Shown here one piece after another: positions 1-6,893 of a stretch of 11,932 nucleotides of DNA. The translations under genes were made by a program, and so were the position numbers. A model generated the notes under the pieces. The model was not told where the DNA came from. It worked only from the letters and a program-made list of their open reading frames with translations, and made no database searches. Positions within the stretch are counted from its first letter, which is position 1; every line of letters begins with the position of its first letter. The stretch comes from Gallionellales bacterium CG03_land_8_20_14_0_80_55_15 (lineage in GTDB: Bacteria > Pseudomonadota > Gammaproteobacteria > Burkholderiales > Gallionellaceae), in the NCBI GenBank assembly GCA_002780675.1, contig PEUR01000017.1:1-11932 (forward strand), given 5' to 3'.

Positions 1-66
1 CGCGGGCAAGCCATAGCTATGCTCAGCAGCGTGATCGAGAAGTTGACGCAAAGATACTAAAGCCAT
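1..66 (-). CDS. fba: Class II fructose-bisphosphate aldolase, N-terminal fragment
   Basis: Only the first 22 codons are in the window. They read MALVSLRQLLDHAAEHSY..., the characteristic start of class II (zinc-dependent) fructose-1,6-bisphosphate aldolases of proteobacteria. The enzyme splits or forms fructose-1,6-bisphosphate from dihydroxyacetone phosphate and glyceraldehyde-3-phosphate in the cytoplasm; in autotrophs it also makes sedoheptulose-1,7-bisphosphate. The ATG at 64-66 follows a strong Shine-Dalgarno sequence (AGGAGGA). The gene lies 64 nt downstream of pyk on the same strand and is the last visible gene of the tkt-gap-pgk-pyk-fba cluster. The catalytic region is outside the window, so the call rests on the N-terminal motif and the gene context. 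Confidence 0.88.
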   Translation of the reverse strand, partial: MALVSLRQLLDHAAEHSYGLPA

Positions 67-70
67 AATT

Positions 71-77
71 TCCTCCT
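71..77 (-). promoter_or_regulatory. Ribosome binding site of fba
   Basis: On the minus strand this reads AGGAGGA, a near-perfect complement to the 3' end of 16S rRNA, 4 nt before the ATG at 66. It fixes the start of the otherwise truncated fba gene. The rest of the pyk-fba gap (78-130) is AT-rich and shows no convincing terminator or promoter, so fba is probably co-transcribed with pyk. Confidence 0.8.
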
Positions 78-130
78 GATTAAATTAAATTACAAATTTC
101 TACTGCTACATCCATTCACAGCAGCAAGGT

Positions 131-1579
131 TCAAATACTATTTTTATGGTGGTCGCCTATTCTGACAATCTTCATGGTGTTGGTATGCCCGGATTTACCG
201 ATGGATTCACCCACGGTAACCACCACTAAATCGCCATCTTTAACGTAACCTTTTGCCACCAGATGCATTTCTGCATCAATCAACTCCTGATGGGTTTGCT
301 GCGAATCAGAGCTGGGGAAAAGTACCGGATGCACGCCGCTAAACAACGTGACCTTGGTCAAGGTTTGCGGATTAGGGGTCAGTGCAAAAATAGGCACACT
401 CGCATTGACACGAGACATCCACAGTGCAGTCGAACCTGACTGGGTCATGGCAACAATCGCCCTTACATTGAAATGTGAGGCGGCAAACAAGGCCGCCATC
501 GCAATGGATTGGTCTATCCGTGCATATTTTTGCTGTGTACTGCGACGATCCAAAGCGTGGACTTCCGCCTCACCTTCAGCCTTCAGGCAAATACGCGCCA
601 TCGCGGCAATGGTCTCAACCGGATAATCGCCTACCGCCGTTTCCGCAGAAAGCATTACCGCATCCGTACCATCCAACACGGCGTTGGCCACATCTGAAAC
701 CTCGGCGCGAGTAGGAATCGGATTGGTTATCATTGACTCCATCATCTGCGTGGCTGTAACGACCAGACGATTTTTGGCTCGCGCCATCTTGATCATGCGC
801 TTTTGCAAGCCGGGTACAGCGGCATCACCCACTTCAACACTCAAGTCGCCGCGAGCGACCATGATGGCATCAGACGCATCAATAATATCGGCCAACGCGG
901 GAATCGCTTCCGCACGTTCAATCTTGGCCATTAACAGGCTTTCACCCCCAGCTTCGTGCATTAACTTGCGCGCAAAACGCATGTCGTCGCCGCTACGCGG
1001 GAAAGAAATCGCCAGATAGTCAGCCTTGATCAGCGCCGCTGTCTTGATGTCCTCCATATCCTTTTCAGTCAGTGCCGGTGCTGTCAACCCGCCACCCTTG
1101 CGATTGATACCCTTGTTGTTGGATAGCACACCGCCGCGTACCACCTTGCAAATAACATGTGTTCCTTCAACATTGACCACATCGAATTCCAGCATGCCAT
1201 CATTGAGCAACAGTACCGAGCCCGCGCTGACATCGTTAGGTAATTCCTTGTAATCAAGCCCTACGCATTGTTGATTGCCCAGGCCTTCCAGTTCAGCATC
1301 GAGAACAAAAATATCGCCCCTGTTCAGCACGATTTTATCGTTCTCGAATTTGCCTACACGGATTTTCGGTCCTTGCAGATCGGCCAAAATACCCACGGTG
1401 CGCCCAACTGCCGCCGCCGCCGCACGCACCACTTCGGCGCGCTTGACGTGATCGGCGGCCGAACCGTGCGAGAAATTCATCCGCACCAGATCAACTCCGG
1501 CACGAATCATATTCTCCAGGACTTCCTGACTGCTGGAGGCAGGCCCCAGCGTTGCAACTATTTTCGTTCTACGCAGCAT
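131..1579 (-). CDS. pyk: Pyruvate kinase, PykA type
   Basis: Cytoplasmic enzyme that transfers phosphate from phosphoenolpyruvate to ADP, giving pyruvate and ATP. The 482-residue protein matches the family length. It starts LRRTKIVATLGPAS and has MNFSHG near 34-39 (substrate and cation binding), DLQGPKIRV at 67-75, the active-site signature MAKIERAEA with catalytic Lys219 and metal ligand Glu221, ARGDL at 242-246, and TATQMMESM and PTRAEV downstream. Wording such as LSNNKGIN and TAALI.ADYLA.SFPR resembles E. coli PykA (AMP/sugar-phosphate regulated) more than PykF. One mild oddity is Ser247, where Gly is common in ARGDLGVE. The ATG at 1577-1579 has AGGA five nt upstream and lies 15 nt after the pgk stop, so the two are surely one transcript. 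In a Calvin-cycle organism it would draw carbon towards biosynthesis. Confidence 0.96.
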   Translation of the reverse strand: MLRRTKIVATLGPASSSQEVLENMIRAGVDLVRMNFSHGSAADHVKRAEVVRAAAAAVGRTVGILADLQGPKIRVGKFENDKIVLNRGDIFVLDAELEGLGNQQCVGLDYKELPNDVSAGSVLLLNDGMLEFDVVNVEGTHVICKVVRGGVLSNNKGINRKGGGLTAPALTEKDMEDIKTAALIKADYLAISFPRSGDDMRFARKLMHEAGGESLLMAKIERAEAIPALADIIDASDAIMVARGDLSVEVGDAAVPGLQKRMIKMARAKNRLVVTATQMMESMITNPIPTRAEVSDVANAVLDGTDAVMLSAETAVGDYPVETIAAMARICLKAEGEAEVHALDRRSTQQKYARIDQSIAMAALFAASHFNVRAIVAMTQSGSTALWMSRVNASVPIFALTPNPQTLTKVTLFSGVHPVLFPSSDSQQTHQELIDAEMHLVAKGYVKDGDLVVVTVGESIGKSGHTNTMKIVRIGDHHKNSI

Positions 1580-1594
1580 GTGATTCCTAATTGA

Positions 1595-2776
1595 TTATTT
1601 TTTGGCACGTTCTTCCAGGATTGCCACAGCAGGCAAGGTTTTGCCTTCGAGGAACTCAAGGAACGCACCGCCTGCTGTTGAGATGTAGGACACTTTGTCA
1701 AAAATGTCGTACTTCTGAATGGCTGCAATCGTGTCGCCGCCACCCGCCAAAGTAAAGGCTTTGGTATTGGCAATCGCCATGGCAATGGTTTTAGTGCCTT
1801 CACCGAACTGGTCAAATTCAAACACGCCCACCGGACCATTCCAAACGACTGTTCCCGCCTTCATGATTATGTCGGCGATTTCCTGTGCGGACTTGGGTCC
1901 GATGTCGAAAATCATGTCGTCATCTGCCACATCACCCGCATCCTTCAATACTGCAGGTTCATCAGCCGAAAACTTCTTGCCGCATACCACATCAACGGCG
2001 ATGGGGATGTTAGCGCCACGTTGTTGCATTTTTGTGATTAAGGCTTGCGCGGTTGGAACCAGATCATCTTCGCACAATGATTTGCCGACGTTTTTGCCGA
2101 CCGCCTTGAGGAAGGTGTTGGCAATACCGCCACCGACAACCAACTGTTCGCATTTTTCCGACAAGGATTCCAGCACGGTCAATTTAGTCGAAACTTTTGA
2201 GCCTCCGACAATGGCAACCATCGGACGTGCAGGGCTCAACAATGCTTTAGTCAGCGCGTCCAGCTCTTCTGTCAACAGAATGCCAGCGGCCGCTACAGGT
2301 GCATATTTCGCCACGCCGTGAGTCGAAGCCTGCGCGCGGTGCGCGGTACCGAAGGCATCCATAACGAATACGTCGCATAAAGCGGCGTATTTTTTGGACA
2401 ACTCTTCGTTATTTTTATTCTCGCCTTTGTTGAAACGGCAATTTTCCAACAGCACCAATTCGCCTTCGGCAACAGCAAAACCGCCATCTACCCAATCCTT
2501 GATCAGACGAACTGGCTTGCCCAATTTGTTGGCAATATCGTCAGCCACGGGCTTGAGTGAGTTTTCTTCGGAGTACACGCCTTCTTCAGGACGCCCCAGA
2601 TGCGAAGTCACCATCACGCGCGCGCCTGCTTTAAGCGCAGCATTGATCGTTGACATGGAAGCGGTGATGCGCGCATCAGAAGTTACTTTACCGTCTTTGA
2701 CAGGCACATTCAGATCGGAACGAATCAGAACACGTTTGCCCTTGAGATCCAGATCAGTCATTTTAATTACGGACAT
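1595..2776 (-). CDS. pgk: Phosphoglycerate kinase
   Basis: Reversible cytoplasmic transfer of phosphate between 1,3-bisphosphoglycerate and ADP. The 393-residue protein has the signature RSDLNVPV (19-26), Arg36 in SDARI, TSHLGRP (57-63), the hinge/nucleotide region GGSKVSTKL (191-199), [10 protein letters not shown] (311-320) and the nucleotide-binding loop GGGDTIAAI (345-353). The ATG at 2774-2776 is chosen because AAAGGG lies 6 nt before it and [17 protein letters not shown] is a typical Pgk beginning. A longer in-frame start at 2821 would translate the terminator hairpin downstream of gap and is not credible. It lies between gap (70 nt away, with a terminator) and pyk (15 nt). No promoter fits in the short leader, so expression probably depends on read-through from gap. 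Confidence 0.97.
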   Translation of the reverse strand: MSVIKMTDLDLKGKRVLIRSDLNVPVKDGKVTSDARITASMSTINAALKAGARVMVTSHLGRPEEGVYSEENSLKPVADDIANKLGKPVRLIKDWVDGGFAVAEGELVLLENCRFNKGENKNNEELSKKYAALCDVFVMDAFGTAHRAQASTHGVAKYAPVAAAGILLTEELDALTKALLSPARPMVAIVGGSKVSTKLTVLESLSEKCEQLVVGGGIANTFLKAVGKNVGKSLCEDDLVPTAQALITKMQQRGANIPIAVDVVCGKKFSADEPAVLKDAGDVADDDMIFDIGPKSAQEIADIIMKAGTVVWNGPVGVFEFDQFGEGTKTIAMAIANTKAFTLAGGGDTIAAIQKYDIFDKVSYISTAGGAFLEFLEGKTLPAVAILEERAKK

Positions 2777-2807
2777 TTTTTTCCCTTTTAACAGAATAAT
2801 TAAAGGC

Positions 2808-2835
2808 AAAAAGGCTGGCACCCGGCCAGCCTTTT
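2808..2835 (-). terminator. Intrinsic terminator between gap and pgk
   Basis: A perfect 11-bp stem (2809-2819 paired with 2825-2835, AAAAGGCTGGC and its complement) closes a 5-nt loop. On the minus strand it is followed by a run of five T (2808-2812, overlapping the stem base). It begins 10 nt after the gap stop codon. The stem is A/T-flanked and could also work on the other strand. It probably ends part of the gap transcripts while letting some through to pgk-pyk-fba. Confidence 0.85.
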
Positions 2836-2845
2836 GTCAAACGTA

Positions 2846-3850
<1,005 letters not shown>

Positions 3851-3930
3851 TTATCTCCCTTTAGTAATTAAAAATTTGACGATCTTGCAGTATTACAGCA
3901 TTAACCGTCTTCACCTCACACGGCATCAGG

Positions 3931-3960
3931 CTTATAAAACGCCCTTTACGGTCTTGACAA
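3931..3960 (-). promoter_or_regulatory. Candidate sigma-70 promoter of gap
   Basis: On the minus strand TTGTCA (3955-3960, 5 of 6 to the -35 consensus) is separated by 18 nt from TATAAG (3931-3936, 5 of 6 to the -10 consensus). Transcription would start near 3924, giving a leader of about 75 nt before the gap ATG. The whole promoter lies inside the duplicated tkt end described at 3932-3966. It is inferred from consensus only. Confidence 0.45.
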
Positions 3961-3966
3961 CGTTTT
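3932..3966 (-). pseudogene. Remnant duplicate of the tkt 3' end
   Basis: Read on the minus strand this stretch encodes [10 protein letters not shown] followed by TAA, the same ten C-terminal residues as the real tkt (4104-4138, stop TAG). The two 35-nt stretches align without gaps with 31 identities. The four differences are GTT/GTC, ACC/ACG, TTA/CTA and TAA/TAG, all of which preserve the peptide or the stop. Upstream of the Asn codon the similarity ends: the remnant runs into the palindromic element at 3957-4010. It is not itself a gene, having no start and being only a tail. The synonymous pattern suggests that the sequence diverged while still part of a working transketolase gene. Confidence 0.8.
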
Positions 3967-4010
3967 AGTTTCGGCACTATTTGCATACTGCCTCACAGAA
4001 ACGTAGTTGT
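3957..4010. repeat. Palindromic repeat element, copy 1
   Basis: This is an imperfect inverted repeat with outer arms ACAAC (3957-3961) and GTTGT (4006-4010). Its conserved half-sites are CGTTTTAGTTTCGGCA (3961-3976) and TGCCTCACAGAAACGT (3989-4004). Copy 2 has the same half-sites with 15 of 16 and 16 of 16 identities. GTTTC/GAAAC and GGCA/TGCC pair inside it. The left arm is shared with the remnant tkt end. The 32-nt spacer to copy 2 carries a weak inverted repeat (AGTTAA at 4017-4022, TTAACT at 4035-4040). This resembles REP-type or MITE-like extragenic palindromes; no transposase is present. Confidence 0.7.
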
Positions 4011-4042
4011 ATCCTAAGTTAAGCCAAAACCTTTTTAACTGT

Positions 4043-4102
4043 CACAACGACGTTTTAGTTTCAGCATTGCGCTACGCAATGCCTCACAGAAACGTCGTCA
4101 AG
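4043..4102. repeat. Palindromic repeat element, copy 2
   Basis: Second copy of the palindrome, starting just after the tkt stop. Arms ACGACGTTT (4047-4055) and AAACGTCGT (4090-4098) pair perfectly over 9 bp. An inner 8-bp stem GCATTGCG (4064-4071) / CGCAATGC (4075-4082) closes a 3-nt loop. Where copy 1 has ACAAC/GTTGT at its outer arms, this copy has ACGAC/GTCGT, a paired change that keeps the pairing. There is no T-run after the hairpin on the minus strand, so it is a poor intrinsic terminator, although it could protect the tkt mRNA 3' end. AAACGTCGTCAAG (4090-4102) is also an exact inverted copy of 4125-4137 inside tkt. Confidence 0.72.
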
Positions 4103-4103
4103 G

Positions 4104-6119
4104 CTATAGAACGCCCTTTACCGTCTTGACGACGTTTTCCACAGTGAAGCCGAAGTGCTTGAACAACTCAGGTGCCGGTGCGGATTCGCCGAAGCAATCC
4201 ATACCAATGACCGCGCCATCCAAACCAACATACTTGTACCAGCCACCTGTTACGCCGGCTTCCACTGAAACGCGTTTCGTACCCTTAGGCAGAACGCTGT
4301 CTTTGTAAGCCTGATCCTGCTTATCGAACACGTTAGTCGAAGGCATGGACACCACCCGCACGTTGATGCCCGCAGCGGCCAACTCAGCCTGTGCCTTCAT
4401 GGCCAGATCAACTTCAGAACCGGTGGCAATAATCACGGCCTGTGGTTTGCCTCCAGCAGCTTCAGACAACACATAAGCGCCCTTGCGGATATTGGCGATT
4501 TGCGCCGCATCACGCTTCTGGAATTGCAGATTTTGACGGCTGAAGATCAGACTGGATGGACCGTCATTGCGCTCAACCGCAGCGACCCAACATACAGCAG
4601 ATTCAACGGTGTCGCATGGACGCCACACTTCCATATTCGGAATATAACGCAGCGTAGCGGTCTGCTCGACAGGTTGGTGGGTCGGACCATCTTCGCCCAG
4701 ACCGATGGAGTCATGGGTGTAAACAAAAATCACCCGTTGCTTCATCAAGGCCGACATACGCAAGGCATTACGCGCATATTCCGAGAACATCAGGAAAGTG
4801 CCGCCGAATGGCAGCAAACCGCCGTGCAAGGCCATGCCGTTCATGATATGAGACATACCGAATTCGCGCACACCGTAGCTGATGTAGTTACCCACGCTCT
4901 TGCCGCGAATGTGCTTGCAGCCTGTCCAGTTGGTCAAGTTTGAACCGGTCAGGTCGGCCGAGCCGCCGAGGAATTCAGGCAGTGCCGGAGCCAGCGCATT
5001 GATCGCGTTTTGCGAAGCCTTGCGTGTGGCGATGGTTTCGCCTTTTGCGTTAATTTCTGCGATCACTTTGGCGGCGTGTTCTGCCCAAGCCGCAGGCAGT
5101 TCACTCTTGATGCGACGGGAAAATTCTGCCGCTTCGGCAGGATAAGCAGCGCGATACTCGGCGAACTTGTTGTTCCACAACTTTTCCAGACCTTCGCCGC
5201 TGGTGCGTGCATCCCATGCATCGTAGACATGCTTGGGAATTTCAAATGGAGGATATCTCCAGCCGATGTGTTCGCGGGTGGCTTGAACTTCAGCATCACC
5301 GAGTGCCGCACCGTGTACGTCATGGGTGCCTTCCTTGTTGGGCGAACCTGCACCGATAATGGTTTTACAGCAGATCAGAGTAGGCTTGTCTGTCACTGCC
5401 TTGGCAGCAATAATTGCCGCGTCAATCGCTTCAGGATCGTGGCCTTGCACATTGGCGATGACATGCCAGCCATAGGCTTCAAAACGCTTGGCGGTATCGT
5501 CGGTGTACCAACCGTCAATATGACCGTCAATGGAGATGTTGTTGTCGTCCCAGAAAGCCGTCAGCTTGCCCAGCCCCCAGGTTCCCGCCAGCGCACAGGC
5601 TTCGTGCGAAATACCTTCCATCATGCAACCGTCACCCAGAAACACATAGGTACGGTGATTGACGATTTCGTGATCGGGCTTGTTGAATTCGGCAGCCAGC
5701 AGCTTTTCTGCCATAGCCATACCGACTGCGTTGGTGATACCTTGTCCCAGCGGGCCGCCTGTCGTTTCTACGCCAGCGGTATAACCATATTCGGGATGGC
5801 CCGGTGTCTTGGAATTCATTTGACGGAAGCGTTTCAGCTCTTCAATAGGCAAATCGTAGCCTGACAAATGCAACAAAGCATAAACCAACATCGAACCGTG
5901 GCCGTTAGACATCATGAAACGATCACGATCAGGCCACTTTGGATTTGCCGGATTGTGACGCAGGTGACGATTCCACAATACCTCAGCGATTTCGGCCATG
6001 CCCATCGGCGCACCGGGGTGACCGGAGTTCGCTTTTTGTACTGCATCTACCGCCAGCATGCGAATCGCGCCGGTAATATCATTAAACTTTGGTTGGGTAA
6101 CGCTACGTTCTGCTGTCAT
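4104..6119 (-). CDS. tkt: Transketolase
   Basis: Thiamine-diphosphate enzyme that moves two-carbon ketol units between sugar phosphates in the non-oxidative pentose phosphate pathway and in the regenerative part of the Calvin cycle. The 671 residues match the usual length. His34 in SGHPGAPMG and His74 in NGHGSM are active-site positions. The thiamine-diphosphate motif runs from GDG (162-164) to NN (193-194). TGGPLGQG (120-127) and the pyrimidine-domain stretch [17 protein letters not shown] follow, and a C-terminal domain ends in [11 protein letters not shown]. The ATG at 6117-6119 has GGAGGAG (6128-6134) 8 nt upstream. It heads the tkt-gap-pgk-pyk-fba cluster and has its own candidate promoter at 6188-6216. 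The last ten codons are duplicated 172 nt downstream. Confidence 0.98.
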   Translation of the reverse strand: MTAERSVTQPKFNDITGAIRMLAVDAVQKANSGHPGAPMGMAEIAEVLWNRHLRHNPANPKWPDRDRFMMSNGHGSMLVYALLHLSGYDLPIEELKRFRQMNSKTPGHPEYGYTAGVETTGGPLGQGITNAVGMAMAEKLLAAEFNKPDHEIVNHRTYVFLGDGCMMEGISHEACALAGTWGLGKLTAFWDDNNISIDGHIDGWYTDDTAKRFEAYGWHVIANVQGHDPEAIDAAIIAAKAVTDKPTLICCKTIIGAGSPNKEGTHDVHGAALGDAEVQATREHIGWRYPPFEIPKHVYDAWDARTSGEGLEKLWNNKFAEYRAAYPAEAAEFSRRIKSELPAAWAEHAAKVIAEINAKGETIATRKASQNAINALAPALPEFLGGSADLTGSNLTNWTGCKHIRGKSVGNYISYGVREFGMSHIMNGMALHGGLLPFGGTFLMFSEYARNALRMSALMKQRVIFVYTHDSIGLGEDGPTHQPVEQTATLRYIPNMEVWRPCDTVESAVCWVAAVERNDGPSSLIFSRQNLQFQKRDAAQIANIRKGAYVLSEAAGGKPQAVIIATGSEVDLAMKAQAELAAAGINVRVVSMPSTNVFDKQDQAYKDSVLPKGTKRVSVEAGVTGGWYKYVGLDGAVIGMDCFGESAPAPELFKHFGFTVENVVKTVKGVL

Positions 6120-6138
6120 TCTTCTGACTCCTCCGAAA

Positions 6139-6153
6139 CATCCCGATGGGATG
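6139..6153 (-). promoter_or_regulatory. Small hairpin in the tkt leader
   Basis: CATCCC and GGGATG form a 6-bp stem with a 3-nt loop, ending 4 nt before the Shine-Dalgarno sequence GGAGGAG of tkt. It may keep the ribosome binding site open or modulate mRNA decay, but a stem this short can arise by chance. Confidence 0.35.
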
Positions 6154-6187
6154 GGTTTATGTTTAACGCCTAATTTTAATAGCGGGG

Positions 6188-6216
6188 ATTATGCCGCACC
6201 CCCCCGAATACATCAA
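6188..6216 (-). promoter_or_regulatory. Candidate sigma-70 promoter of tkt
   Basis: On the minus strand TTGATG (6211-6216, 4 of 6) is separated by 17 nt from CATAAT (6188-6193, 5 of 6). The predicted start is near 6181, giving a leader of about 60 nt to the tkt ATG. The spacer contains a run of seven G (7 C at 6199-6205). The promoter lies in the 150-nt gap between ntrX and tkt. There is no clear terminator for ntrX in that gap, so some read-through into tkt is possible. Confidence 0.55.
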
Positions 6217-6225
6217 CAATCTTGC

Positions 6226-6238
6226 CCATATAATATGG
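6226..6238. promoter_or_regulatory. 13-nt palindrome upstream of the tkt promoter, possible operator
   Basis: CCATAT-A-ATATGG is a perfect inverted repeat with a one-base centre. It ends 9 nt upstream of the proposed -35 box, about 45-57 nt before the predicted start, a usual place for an activator. Palindromes of this length are expected a few times by chance in 12 kb, so position is the main argument. No regulator can be assigned. CbbR-like LysR proteins or the adjacent response regulator are only possibilities. Confidence 0.35.
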
Positions 6239-6269
6239 ATAGTTGTACTCGCCGCCCTTGATTTGGCTC

Positions 6270-6893
6270 TTATTTTGGGACTTTTATGCCCAATTGTTTG
6301 AGCTTGCGATACAGGTGGGTGCGCTCCAAGCCTATTTTTTCGGCCACCCGTGAAACGTTGCCTGCCTCTTTTTGCAAGTGGTAATCAAAATAAATCGCAT
6401 CAAAATGCTCACGCGCTTCGCGTAGCGGCAAATCCAGGGGCAGTGGAAAATTTCTGGTTGCACCATCAATTTGCACGACCAGACTTTGCGAACCCTCCGT
6501 ATTTGTTAACAATTCAGGCCGAGCTGCACCTTCCTTGATTGCTTTCGCCACGGTATTCAGCAATTTTTGCAACGAAATCGGTTTTTCCAGGAAATCTACC
6601 GCGCCGATACGCGTCGCCTCGACGGCAGTTTCGATTGTGCCGTGGCCGGACATCATCACCACGGGCATGGTCAGCAAGTCCTGCTCGACCCACTCCTTGA
6701 GCAGCGTCACGCCATCCGTATCCGGCATCCAGATGTCCAGAAGAACCAGATCCGGCTCATGTTCATGCCTGAAACTGCGCGCCTGTTCGGCATTCTCGGC
6801 CAGCTGCACCTGATAGCCCTCATCAAACAAAATTTCCGCCAACAACTCACGGATGCCGACTTCATCATCTACCACCAGAATCTGTTTGCTCAC
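6270..6893 (-). CDS. Short NtrX-like response regulator (receiver plus Fis-type HTH, no AAA+ domain)
   Basis: DNA-binding response regulator and likely phosphorylation partner of the overlapping NtrY-type kinase. Residues 1-120 form a receiver domain with acidic Asp9/Asp10, phosphoacceptor Asp53 in [11 protein letters not shown], Ser82 in MMSGHGT and Lys104-Pro105. A linker of about 40 residues leads to a Fis-type helix-turn-helix (about 160-204, with [22 protein letters not shown]) that resembles the C-terminus of betaproteobacterial NtrX. The central AAA+ ATPase with GAFTGA that classical NtrX/NtrC proteins use to activate sigma-54 polymerase is absent: 207 residues against about 450. The architecture is that of RegA/PrrA/ActR. 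The start is GTG at 6891-6893, overlapping the ntrY stop (GTGA), with AGGAG upstream. The reading frame is intact, so this is not a recent truncation. Confidence 0.88.
   Translation of the reverse strand: MSKQILVVDDEVGIRELLAEILFDEGYQVQLAENAEQARSFRHEHEPDLVLLDIWMPDTDGVTLLKEWVEQDLLTMPVVMMSGHGTIETAVEATRIGAVDFLEKPISLQKLLNTVAKAIKEGAARPELLTNTEGSQSLVVQIDGATRNFPLPLDLPLREAREHFDAIYFDYHLQKEAGNVSRVAEKIGLERTHLYRKLKQLGIKVPK

Noticed and set aside
2777..2821. A 15-residue N-terminal extension of Pgk
   Set aside because: It would translate through the gap terminator hairpin, and the family start MSVIKM... with AAAGGG 6 nt upstream fits far better.
3954..3959. A perfect TTGACA on the plus strand as an antisense promoter
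   Set aside because: No acceptable -10 box lies 16-18 nt downstream (CTATTT/TATTTG only), and there is no plus-strand gene to serve.
3957..4102. A minimal CRISPR array (two similar units with a spacer)
   Set aside because: The units are palindromic elements with differing centres, only two exist, the spacing is not repeat-spacer like, and no cas gene is near. A REP/MITE explanation fits better.
5010..5864. A 284-codon open frame on the plus strand, opposite tkt
   Set aside because: It lies wholly antisense to a clearly coding transketolase, has no recognisable domain, and its frame is explained by the codon pattern of tkt. I see no ribosome binding site that supports it.
6226..6238. The palindrome as a terminator for the response regulator gene
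   Set aside because: It is AT-rich, has a 6-bp arm with a one-base centre that cannot form an RNA loop, and is not followed by a T-run.
6270..6893. The short regulator as a frameshifted or broken ntrX
   Set aside because: The reading frame is continuous from receiver to HTH, with a conserved start overlap and stop. There is no leftover AAA+ coding sequence in any frame between them, so it is a complete short protein.
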